A stretch of DNA of 12,615 nt from JAADHY01 sp964428935 (lineage in GTDB: Bacteria; Planctomycetota; Planctomycetia; Planctomycetales; Planctomycetaceae), in the NCBI GenBank assembly GCA_964428935.1, contig CAYSAG010000142.1, forward strand, positions 1 through 12,615. The letters run 5' to 3'. How positions within the stretch are numbered: position 1 is the first letter of the stretch; every line of letters begins with the position of its first letter. The notes beneath the pieces were generated by a model. It had not been told where the DNA came from and searched no databases. It saw nothing but the letters and a program-made list of their open reading frames with translations. The translations under genes and the position numbers were made by a program. Below, piece after piece: positions 1-6,496 of the stretch.

Positions 1-2
1 CG

Positions 3-638
3 ATCGGTGGACTGGAAAACCTTGGGGTTGTGCTCTGCGACTTCTCACCGAGGGCGGTGAGGAGGAAGTACTCCCGGCGGTGGGAACCTTTGCTGGACGC
101 CGTGGAGGAACAGCTGAAGCCAAGAGGGAAGGTCCGCCGCGGTGAACGCTCCATTTGGCCTCAGTACTGCAAGACGATTCTTTCGGCCGCCGATTTCCTC
201 TCTCGGTTCCGCACGGCCTTGGAATTCTACCAGTGGGTGGATGGGTTCCAGAAAGACGTAGAATCCAGACTGGCGCTGGCGAAAGAGTTGAGCAACAAGA
301 TTTACGGAATGGGATTTTCGTTGGTCTGCGACTTCCTGAAAGGGCTCGGGTACCAGGGGTACGCGAAGCCCGACGTGCACGTGAAGGAGTTGTTCGCAGC
401 GCTCGGGCTTTGTGCGAAGCGAGCGACCGATCTGGAGGTTTTTCGAGCTGTCGCCCGCGTGGCAGCGAACGCCAACTCGACACCCTTTGCAACAGACCGG
501 ATCTTCTGGCTGATTGGCAGTGGAACCTTCTACTTGCACAGACACCTTGGGAACAACGGCAGGATTGGCAGTCAGAAGAAACAGTTCATTGCGTTTGTCG
601 CCCGGGCCCTAGAGGCCGGAGTTGAATCGTGCAGGTGA
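3..638 (+). CDS. HhH-GPD-like (DNA glycosylase-fold) protein, 5' end cut by window edge
   Basis: The reading frame is open from base 3, so the true start probably lies outside the window; an internal GTG at 30 is possible but has no clear Shine-Dalgarno. About 211 residues are visible. The segment at roughly 309-400 reads GMGFSLVCDFLKGLGY, followed by KPDVH at 366-380. That matches the helix-hairpin-helix then Lys-Pro-Asp layout of HhH-GPD base-excision glycosylases, in which the Asp is the catalytic residue. The C-terminal part (FATDRIFWLIGSGTFYLH) is helical and aromatic, and such proteins are often annotated only as hypothetical. I infer a DNA-binding or base-excision role, but substrate cannot be read. 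It uses GAT for Asp at several positions (192, 240, 429), unlike the hydrolase genes downstream. It ends 136 bp before the next start and is probably not co-regulated with it. Confidence 0.6.
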   Translation: MGGLENLGVVLCDFSPRAVRRKYSRRWEPLLDAVEEQLKPRGKVRRGERSIWPQYCKTILSAADFLSRFRTALEFYQWVDGFQKDVESRLALAKELSNKIYGMGFSLVCDFLKGLGYQGYAKPDVHVKELFAALGLCAKRATDLEVFRAVARVAANANSTPFATDRIFWLIGSGTFYLHRHLGNNGRIGSQKKQFIAFVARALEAGVESCR

Positions 639-763
639 GAGGCGCTGTGAAGGAAACTTCTCTGTTCTTGGAGCGCGTCGGCTGTGCGCGTGGACTTCCT
701 GGACCAAAGACGCCAGAAAGAAAGCAGGCCTTGTCGGGTCTGTGAAGTGCCAACGTCGTTTGC

Positions 764-769
764 AAGGAG
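764..769 (+). promoter_or_regulatory. Shine-Dalgarno AAGGAG deciding the start of the first hydrolase
   Basis: AAGGAG lies 5 bases before the ATG at 775. The same frame is open back to 622, so this site is what places the start at 775; a signal peptide then follows in frame, which supports the choice. Confidence 0.75.
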
Positions 770-774
770 CAGCC

Positions 775-3222
775 ATGTTGACCGGTGTGGGTGTTCGAGG
801 GTTGAAGGTGGGAGCGTCGCGTGCTGAAGGCGGCTCGACCGTTGCCAGCCGGGTCGTCGTCGGTTTGTCGTTGACGTGGCTTCTTGTTGTCAACGGCGCT
901 GCGGCCAGCGCGCAGCGTCCGCCCGGCGACCGGGCCGGCGTGCTCATTGAGGCCGAAGACTTTTCCGCTCGTCACCCGGACGACGGCTCGTTCGCCGTCG
1001 CCCGCTTCGTGCCCGGCGCCAGCTCCGGACAGGCTTTGCTGCGGTTTTTCACCTCGGGGGGTTGGTGCGAGTACGACCTGAACGTGCCGGCCGAGGCCAC
1101 CTACCACGTGTGGCTCCGCTACGCGGCTCGAGGCCGGCCACGAATCGGGGTCGGCGTGGACGTCGACGGTCCGCAAGGATTGAAGCCGGTCCAGCTGGAG
1201 CCCTCCGGTGGGCTGGACGGCCAGTGGCGGTGGCAGCGGCTGACGACGGTCCGCTTGAAGGCCGGGCCGCACCGGCTGGTGTTGGGAGCCGCGGCCGTCC
1301 GTCCGGACTGTCTGTTCGTCACACGGTCCAGCGCGGCGCCGGGCGACGACGTCGTGGTGCGGCGAGTCCGTGTGCCGGACGACCCTGAGGTTCGAGCCAA
1401 ACTCGCGCGACCCATTGAACCGGTCAGTCCGGACTGGCTCCGACAAGAGGTGCACTACCAGTTGCCGGCTTGGTACGACGGCATTCGCGTGTGTGTGCAC
1501 ACGCGCCTGTCGCCGCGTTACATGGACAAGCCCATTTTTCTGCAGGCCGCTGCCGCCTTTCGGTCGCTGGGCTTTCGAGAAATGGCTCGGCACGTGAAGA
1601 CGGGCGAGGAAGGAGCGTGGTGGCCGAGTGCGGTCGGTGCGGTCTTGCCGTCGGCGCGGCAACGCAATTGGGCCAAACAAATCATTGACAATGCCCACCG
1701 TCAGGGCCTGCGAATCATTGTCTACTACCGGCACATGGAAGACCGGTGGGCGGCGGAGCAGCACCCGGACTGGCTCTGTCGGAGACCAGACGGCCGACCG
1801 GCCCGAGCCAGTCGCGGCAACTACACTTGTTTCAACTCACCTTACGCGGACTTTGTGCTGAAACGGTTACTCGAGCTGGTCGACATGGGCGCCGACGGCT
1901 TCTACTTCGACGAAGCTCACATGCCCCGGACCGGCTGCTGGTGCTCGTACTGCCGCCACAAGTTCACCGAACAGACGGGCCTGTCCCACCCGCGGCGGGT
2001 CGACCCCTACGACCCGGTCTGGCGCAAGCTGATCGACTTCAACAACGCGACGATTGAACGGACTTTTCTGAAGTGGCGGCGAGCCCTCCACGCTCGGAAC
2101 CCGAACGTGGTCCTGTTGGTCAGCGTCAACACGTACCCCGCGTTGAACCGGCGGCACCTGACGCACCGCTTGCTGCGAATCGCCGACTCGGTCAAGACCG
2201 AGTTCTCGCTGGCCGCTCGCGTCGGAAACAACCGAATCTTTCAAACCGACGCGGGCTTGAAGCCGCCCGAGCCGGACGTTCGCATGACTTTGGGCTGGGA
2301 CATTTGCCGTGACGGCGCCGACGGTCGGCCTCCGCACGTGTGGACGCACGGCCTGCTCGACAGCGACTCCGCTCGCTTCGCCACAGCCGGAATGCTCACG
2401 CACGGCTGCGTGGCCAACCTGGACCACCCGGAAAACGAAATTCCCAACCCCGACAAGTTCGCGGCCGCCGTCCAGCTGGGCAACCGCGTGGCGCCGTACT
2501 TTGCCGGAACGAGGCCCTTGCGTTGGGCAGCCATTCATTTTTCCGAGCTGGCCCGAGACCACTACTTGCCAGACGAAGCCGAGGCGTGGCGAAAGGTGCT
2601 GTACCCGGTCTACGGAGCTTACCTGGCTCTGCTCCGTCAGCGACTGCCGGTGGGCTTTGTCAACGACAGCCAGTTGGAGGAGGGCCGTCTGAGTGGGTAC
2701 CGCGTGTTGTTCTTGCCGTCGACGGAATTCCTGACTCCGGGCATGCGCCGGGCGGTTGAGCGGTTCCGGCGCGCCGGCGGCGTGGTGGTCGAGCAGAAGG
2801 ACGCTTGGGGGTGGCACGACCCGAACGGTGGTCAGGAAGAAGCGGTGCGAGCTTTCTTGAAGACGCTGGCCGAGCGGACCGAGCCGGCTCCGGTGCAAGT
2901 CTTCGGCGGCCCCGAAAAGCTGCACGCCGTGGCATTCGCCGGTCAGCCGAACCGGGTCACCGTCAGCTTGGCCAACGACTTCTCGTGGGTTTGGACGGGC
3001 CGGCTGGACAAACTGCCGAAGGACAAGCAACGGGAAGTTCGAAGCCGCCGGCCACCTCCGCCGTGCCGCGGCGTGCGAGTGGTCCTGCGCGGAGCGGGAC
3101 GACCGCGCAAAGTCTTCGACGCCGTCTCGGGCCGCCCATTGGATTTCACGTTCGACGGAAAGACGACGACGGTCCGCGTTCCCGAGTTCGACTGCCTGGC
3201 CGTGGTCGTCGCGGAGTTTTGA
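775..3222 (+). CDS. Secreted glycoside hydrolase with CBM6/35-like and GH42 trimerisation-like domains
   Basis: An 815-residue exported protein. Residues 1-46 form a signal peptide with a long basic n-region, a hydrophobic core (VVVGLSLTWLLVV) and an ASA|Q type cleavage site. Residues about 56-185 begin IEAEDF and have the beta-sandwich pattern of CBM6/CBM35-like modules. A TIM barrel runs from about 234 to 590, with GADGFYFDEAHM (D379, E380) at a strand end typical of catalytic acids in hypothetical glycoside hydrolase families related to GH42 (GHL6-like). It is followed by a C388-W-C390-S-Y-C393 cluster. Residues about 600-685 (YPVYGAYLALLRQ to VVVEQKDAWGW) resemble the GH42 trimerisation (GATase-like) domain, and a small beta domain ends the protein. 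It probably cleaves an extracellular or periplasmic polysaccharide; the substrate is unknown. A second exported hydrolase follows on the same strand after a repeat-filled 347-bp gap. Asp is GAC throughout except one GAT (3142). Confidence 0.8.
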   Translation: MLTGVGVRGLKVGASRAEGGSTVASRVVVGLSLTWLLVVNGAAASAQRPPGDRAGVLIEAEDFSARHPDDGSFAVARFVPGASSGQALLRFFTSGGWCEYDLNVPAEATYHVWLRYAARGRPRIGVGVDVDGPQGLKPVQLEPSGGLDGQWRWQRLTTVRLKAGPHRLVLGAAAVRPDCLFVTRSSAAPGDDVVVRRVRVPDDPEVRAKLARPIEPVSPDWLRQEVHYQLPAWYDGIRVCVHTRLSPRYMDKPIFLQAAAAFRSLGFREMARHVKTGEEGAWWPSAVGAVLPSARQRNWAKQIIDNAHRQGLRIIVYYRHMEDRWAAEQHPDWLCRRPDGRPARASRGNYTCFNSPYADFVLKRLLELVDMGADGFYFDEAHMPRTGCWCSYCRHKFTEQTGLSHPRRVDPYDPVWRKLIDFNNATIERTFLKWRRALHARNPNVVLLVSVNTYPALNRRHLTHRLLRIADSVKTEFSLAARVGNNRIFQTDAGLKPPEPDVRMTLGWDICRDGADGRPPHVWTHGLLDSDSARFATAGMLTHGCVANLDHPENEIPNPDKFAAAVQLGNRVAPYFAGTRPLRWAAIHFSELARDHYLPDEAEAWRKVLYPVYGAYLALLRQRLPVGFVNDSQLEEGRLSGYRVLFLPSTEFLTPGMRRAVERFRRAGGVVVEQKDAWGWHDPNGGQEEAVRAFLKTLAERTEPAPVQVFGGPEKLHAVAFAGQPNRVTVSLANDFSWVWTGRLDKLPKDKQREVRSRRPPPPCRGVRVVLRGAGRPRKVFDAVSGRPLDFTFDGKTTTVRVPEFDCLAVVVAEF

Positions 3223-3278
3223 GAGCGTGTTCCGAACGGGGCTCGACGAAAGGGACGCGGGACGACGTCCGGAACGTA

Positions 3279-3428
3279 GGGGCAGGCCTTGTGTCTGCCC
3301 AGCGCCGGCGCACCGCACGGCGGCACGCGAGGGACCGCGTCCCTCCAGCGCCGGAGGGCCACGTTCCGTCGCGGCCGTCAGCGGGTCCGGAATTCGGGGT
3401 TCGAAATTCGGGACACGGGACGCGGGAG
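3279..3428 (+). repeat. Composite dispersed-repeat cluster between the two hydrolases
   Basis: The 3223-3569 gap holds no gene that I can support. It carries four short modules that recur in 6231-6496. (a) 3279-3293 is a 15-mer identical to 6461-6475; it starts a hairpin, GGGCAG (3280-3285) with CTGCCC (3295-3300). (b) 3349-3376 is a diverged copy of the hairpin repeat found three times at 6236-6336, with one stem mismatch. (c) 3389-3412 is a 24-mer matching 6346-6369 at 22 of 24 positions. (d) 3415-3428 is two units of the heptamer found at 6372-6436. Between (a) and (b) lies a perfect hairpin, GAGGGAC (3329-3335) with GTCCCTC (3339-3345). The modules might end transcription or stabilise the mRNA 3' end of the first hydrolase, but no T-run follows any stem. 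Confidence 0.8.
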
Positions 3429-3555
3429 ACCGCGTCCGGTGCCGAAGCCGCTGGCGTCCTTTTCCGTTTAGCGTGGTGCACAGTTTCCGCGGTCTGGTGG
3501 CCGCGGCCACCCGAAAACGTTGGCTGGACAAAGCACGGGTCTCTCGGAATTTTGC

Positions 3556-3560
3556 GGAGG
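3556..3560 (+). promoter_or_regulatory. Shine-Dalgarno GGAGG deciding the start of the second hydrolase
   Basis: GGAGG lies 9 bases before the ATG at 3570. The frame is open upstream as far as 2805, inside the previous gene and through the repeats, so this site and the signal peptide immediately after 3570 fix the start. Confidence 0.8.
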
Positions 3561-3569
3561 AACAAGGTC

Positions 3570-6230
3570 ATGCGACGCGTGGTGACTCGGGTCACAGGTT
3601 GGCTTCTGCCCGCCGTCCTCTTCCTGGCGTGGGCGTCGACGGCTTGTGGACAGCAGCCGTTTCCGTTTGTCGTTTCGTACGACAGTCCGGACAACGTGAC
3701 CAACGTGTCGGCGTGGGTGGACGCACCAGCCGGTCGTCACGGTTTCGTCCGGGCCGAGGGTGGCCGGCTGGTGACCGACGCCGGTCCAATTCGCTTCTGG
3801 GGCACGAACCTTTGTTTCGACGCGTGCTTTCCGACGCACGAGCAAGCGGAGCGGGTGGCCGCGCGTCTGGCCCGGCTGGGAATCAACGTCGTCCGCTTGC
3901 ACCACATGGACGCCCGCTCGATTTGGGGCGACAGTCCGAACCACCTCACCATTGACCCTCGGCAGCTCGAAAAGCTCGACTACCTAATCGCTCAACTCAA
4001 AAAGCACGGCATTTACGTGAACATCAACCTGCACGTCTCGCGCTGGTTCGGGCCGAAGGAAGGCTTTCCGAACCGCGAGGGACGCCCTCGGTACGACAAA
4101 GGGCTGGACAACTTCGAGCCGCGAATGATTGAGCTGCAAAAGAAGTACGCTCGCGACCTGCTGACGCACGTCAACCCGTACACCGGCAACCCGTACACGC
4201 GCGAGCCGGCCGTGGCCTTCGTCGAAATCAACAACGAAAACGCGGCGCTGACCAGTTGGTCCCGGGGGTGGCTGGACGACTTGCCCGAGCCGTACGCGAC
4301 GACCTACCGCAAGCTGTGGAACCAATGGCTTCGCCAACGCTACGGCTCGACGGCTCGTCTACGCACCGCCTGGAACGCTCAGGCTCAGCCGCTCGGAAAA
4401 GAAATGCTCGTCAACGGCGACTTCGCCCAGCCGGCCGACGTGGGCTGGCGAATGGAGCGGGACCGTCAGACCGACGTGCAGTGGACCGTTCAGACTGGCG
4501 GGCCGGCCGGCCGGTTCCTTCGCATTGTCGTCCGGCGGCAAGGCGAAGTCTCGTGGCACCCGCAACTGATTAGCAGCAACTTTGCGGTCAAGAAGGGGCA
4601 GGTCTACACGCTGACGCTTCGCGTCCGCTCCGACGCGCGTCGACGCCTTTCCGTGGCGGTCATGATGGACCACGAGCCGTGGCAGCGGCTGGGCTTGTCG
4701 GCCAGCGTGCCCGTCGACACCGAGTGGACGGAGAAGCGGTTCTCGTTTGTCGCCAAGCAAGACGACTCGCGAGCGCGGGTCAGCGTGACCGGGCTGCAGC
4801 CGGGCACGTACGAGCTGGCGGCTGTGTCGCTGCGGCCCGGCGGAATCATTGGACTGGACCCAGACGAGCGTCTGGAAGACGACTCGGTGCGCGTCGTGCT
4901 CTGGCGGCGTCGCGGCGTCACTCCCCAGCGCTTCCGCGACTTCGTCGACTTCCTGTACGAGACGGAGCAGAAGTACTGGTGGGGCTTTTACCGGTTCCTG
5001 AAAGACGAGCTGGGCGTGCGGTCGCTGGTGAGCGGCACGCAGCTGAACTACAGCCCCGTCTTCATTCAAGCGGCGCTCGACTACCTGGACAGTCACGCCT
5101 ACTGGCAGCACCCGGCCTTCCCCGGCCGGCCGTGGGACCCGAGCAACTGGTACGTGCGCAACGTCGCCCTGGTGAACTCCCCCGGGGGAACGCTGTCGCG
5201 TTTGGCTGTGCGTCGCGTGGCGGGAAAGGCCTTTACGGTCAGTGAGTACAACCACCCGGCCCCCAACCTGTACGGTGCCGAAGGCTTCCCCATGCTGGCG
5301 GCCTTCGCCGCGTTCCAGAATTGGGACGCCATTTACAGCTTCACCTACTCGCACAGCACCGACTTCGAACCGAAAAAGGTCACCGGGTACTTCGACGTCA
5401 AGTCGGAACCGACCAAGCTGGTTCACTTCCCCGCCTGCGCGGCGCTGTTTCGCCGTGGCGACGTCGCTCCCGCACGGCGAACCGTCACCGTGCCGCTGAC
5501 ACGCCAGCGGGAGCGGCAGTTGCTCCACGAAACCGGCACGCCTTGGACGCTGACGGCCGAACACCTGGGCGTGGACCCGCAAGTGGCGTTGCTGCACGCC
5601 GTCGCCCTGTCGCTGCCGGCCGACACTCACGCCAAGCCAGCCGAACCACTTTCGTCTCGACAGCGGCGGCCCGGCGACGCAGGCGAAAAGAGCGGGTCGG
5701 CGTTGCCGAAAAAGCTGAAGCGGTTCCAGTCCGACACCGGGCAGATTCTGTGGGACGTGTCTGACGACGACAAAGGCTTTTTCGTCGTCGACACGCCCAG
5801 AACCAAACTGTTCACCGGCTTTGTCGACGGACGCGAGTTCCAATTGGGCGAGGTCCGTCTGCGAATCGGAAAGACTCGACTGGACTGGGCCACCGTGTCG
5901 CTGACGTGCATCGACGGGCCAGGGTTCGACCAGCCCGGCCGCATTCTGCTGGCCGCCACCGGCTGGGCCATGAACACGGACGCCAAGCTGGAGCAACTCG
6001 GCAACAGCCGCGTCACCCTGCGCCGCAATTGGGGCAAAGAACCCGTGCTGTGTGAAGGCGTTCCGGCCGAAGTGGAGCTGCCCGTGCCGGCGTCGCGCGT
6101 CCGCTGCTTCGCTCTAGACCAGCGCGGCGACCGCAAACAGCCCGTTCCGTGCCGGGACCACAACGGTCGCGCCGTCGTGCCAATCGGTCCGTCCTACCGC
6201 ACGTTGTGGTACGAGGTGGAGATTCGGTAA
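3570..6230 (+). CDS. Secreted GH5-like (cellulase family) glycoside hydrolase with inserted CBM4/9-like module
   Basis: An 886-residue exported protein. Residues 1-30 are a signal peptide (basic MRRVVTR, core LLPAVLFLAW, cleavage near STACGQQ); the Cys there does not make a standard lipobox. The catalytic part starts GFVRAEGGRLV then IRFWGTNLCF, the opening of many GH5/clan GH-A enzymes, and LGINVVRLHHMD follows. FVEINNEN puts N222-E223 as the likely acid/base pair, and FTVSEYNHP puts E559 as the likely nucleophile. Residues about 276-428 (from MLVNGDFAQP to LRPGG) look like a CBM4/9-type sandwich lying between these two glutamates, so the module interrupts the barrel. The last 200 residues look like beta domains. 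It probably hydrolyses a beta-linked polysaccharide outside the cytoplasm; the exact linkage is not readable. I find no in-frame GAT among its many Asp codons. It ends 267 bp from the convergent transferase gene. Confidence 0.82.
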   Translation: MRRVVTRVTGWLLPAVLFLAWASTACGQQPFPFVVSYDSPDNVTNVSAWVDAPAGRHGFVRAEGGRLVTDAGPIRFWGTNLCFDACFPTHEQAERVAARLARLGINVVRLHHMDARSIWGDSPNHLTIDPRQLEKLDYLIAQLKKHGIYVNINLHVSRWFGPKEGFPNREGRPRYDKGLDNFEPRMIELQKKYARDLLTHVNPYTGNPYTREPAVAFVEINNENAALTSWSRGWLDDLPEPYATTYRKLWNQWLRQRYGSTARLRTAWNAQAQPLGKEMLVNGDFAQPADVGWRMERDRQTDVQWTVQTGGPAGRFLRIVVRRQGEVSWHPQLISSNFAVKKGQVYTLTLRVRSDARRRLSVAVMMDHEPWQRLGLSASVPVDTEWTEKRFSFVAKQDDSRARVSVTGLQPGTYELAAVSLRPGGIIGLDPDERLEDDSVRVVLWRRRGVTPQRFRDFVDFLYETEQKYWWGFYRFLKDELGVRSLVSGTQLNYSPVFIQAALDYLDSHAYWQHPAFPGRPWDPSNWYVRNVALVNSPGGTLSRLAVRRVAGKAFTVSEYNHPAPNLYGAEGFPMLAAFAAFQNWDAIYSFTYSHSTDFEPKKVTGYFDVKSEPTKLVHFPACAALFRRGDVAPARRTVTVPLTRQRERQLLHETGTPWTLTAEHLGVDPQVALLHAVALSLPADTHAKPAEPLSSRQRRPGDAGEKSGSALPKKLKRFQSDTGQILWDVSDDDKGFFVVDTPRTKLFTGFVDGREFQLGEVRLRIGKTRLDWATVSLTCIDGPGFDQPGRILLAATGWAMNTDAKLEQLGNSRVTLRRNWGKEPVLCEGVPAEVELPVPASRVRCFALDQRGDRKQPVPCRDHNGRAVVPIGPSYRTLWYEVEIR

Positions 6231-6235
6231 GAGAA

Positions 6236-6336
6236 CACCGGAGGGCCACGCTCTGTCGTGGCCGCCCTGCAGAGCACCGGAGGGCCACGCTCCGTCGTGG
6301 CCGCGGCACCGGAGGGCCACGCTCCGTCGTGGCCGC
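6236..6336 (+). repeat. Three tandem copies of a 30-bp hairpin repeat
   Basis: Copies lie at 6236-6265, 6275-6304 and 6307-6336, separated by 9 and 2 bases. Each contains the perfect inverted repeat GGCCACGctccgtCGTGGCC (7-bp stem, 6-base loop; copy 1 has ctctgt in the loop). An overlapping alternative stem, CGGAG with CTCCG, is also possible. The copies differ from one another at only one or two positions. Placed just after the stop of the plus-strand hydrolase and in a convergent gap, they could act as a two-way transcript end or mRNA 3' protection, REP-like in form. Confidence 0.9.
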
Positions 6337-6345
6337 CGTCGGTCC

Positions 6346-6369
6346 GCAATTCGGGGTTCGGAATTCGGG
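6346..6369 (+). repeat. 24-bp AATTCGGG-rich dispersed repeat, second copy
   Basis: This matches 3389-3412 at 22 of 24 bases, and the flanking GTCC before both copies is also shared. The element is internally repetitive: AATTCGGG occurs at both ends with TTCG between. It follows the triple hairpin directly, as its partner follows the single hairpin copy at 3349-3376. Confidence 0.8.
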
Positions 6370-6371
6370 AG

Positions 6372-6436
6372 GCGAGACGCGGAACGCGGGACGTGGGACG
6401 CGCGAGACGCGGGGCGCGGGACACGGGACTCGGGGA
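6372..6436 (+). repeat. Degenerate heptamer tract, consensus GCGGGAC
   Basis: Nine or so successive units can be read: GCGAGAC, GCGGAAC, GCGGGAC, GTGGGAC, a 9-base unit, GCGGGGC, GCGGGAC, ACGGGAC and TCGGGGA. The 7-base period means it keeps moving reading frame, so it is not coding. Two units of the same type occur at 3415-3428 after the matching 24-mer. Confidence 0.8.
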
Positions 6437-6460
6437 CGCCAGAGCGGCGTCGGACCCGCC

Positions 6461-6486
6461 GGGGCAGGCCTTGTGCTCGCCCTGCC
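6461..6486 (+). repeat. GGGGCAGGCCTTGTG element with short hairpin
   Basis: The first 15 bases are identical to 3279-3293. GGCAGG (6463-6468) can pair with CCTGCC (6481-6486) across a 12-base loop; in the other copy the same 5' half pairs with its own CTGCCC. The 3' half has changed but pairing survives, which hints that the structure matters. It lies 10 bases beyond the stop of the minus-strand transferase. Confidence 0.7.
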
Positions 6487-6496
6487 ACAGGGACGC

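Noticed and set aside
3395..3412. tRNA T-loop-like GGTTCGAAATTC
   Set aside because: It belongs to the 24-bp repeat also found at 6346-6369; no acceptor stem or anticodon arm can be drawn around it.
1867..3531. Minus-strand open frame of about 554 codons antisense to the first hydrolase
   Set aside because: Same GC-bias effect; no domain, no ribosome site, and the plus strand encodes a clear hydrolase.
2805..3569. Upstream extension of the second hydrolase frame
   Set aside because: It overlaps the end of the first hydrolase and the repeat cluster. The GGAGG site and signal peptide put the start at 3570.
3651..3665. Lipoprotein signal on the second hydrolase
   Set aside because: The Cys near residue 28 is preceded by S-T-A rather than a Leu-containing lipobox, so an ordinary signal peptide is more likely.
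6236..6336. CRISPR array
   Set aside because: There are three close repeats, but the spacers are only 9 and 2 bases and there are no cas genes. It is a hairpin-repeat cluster.
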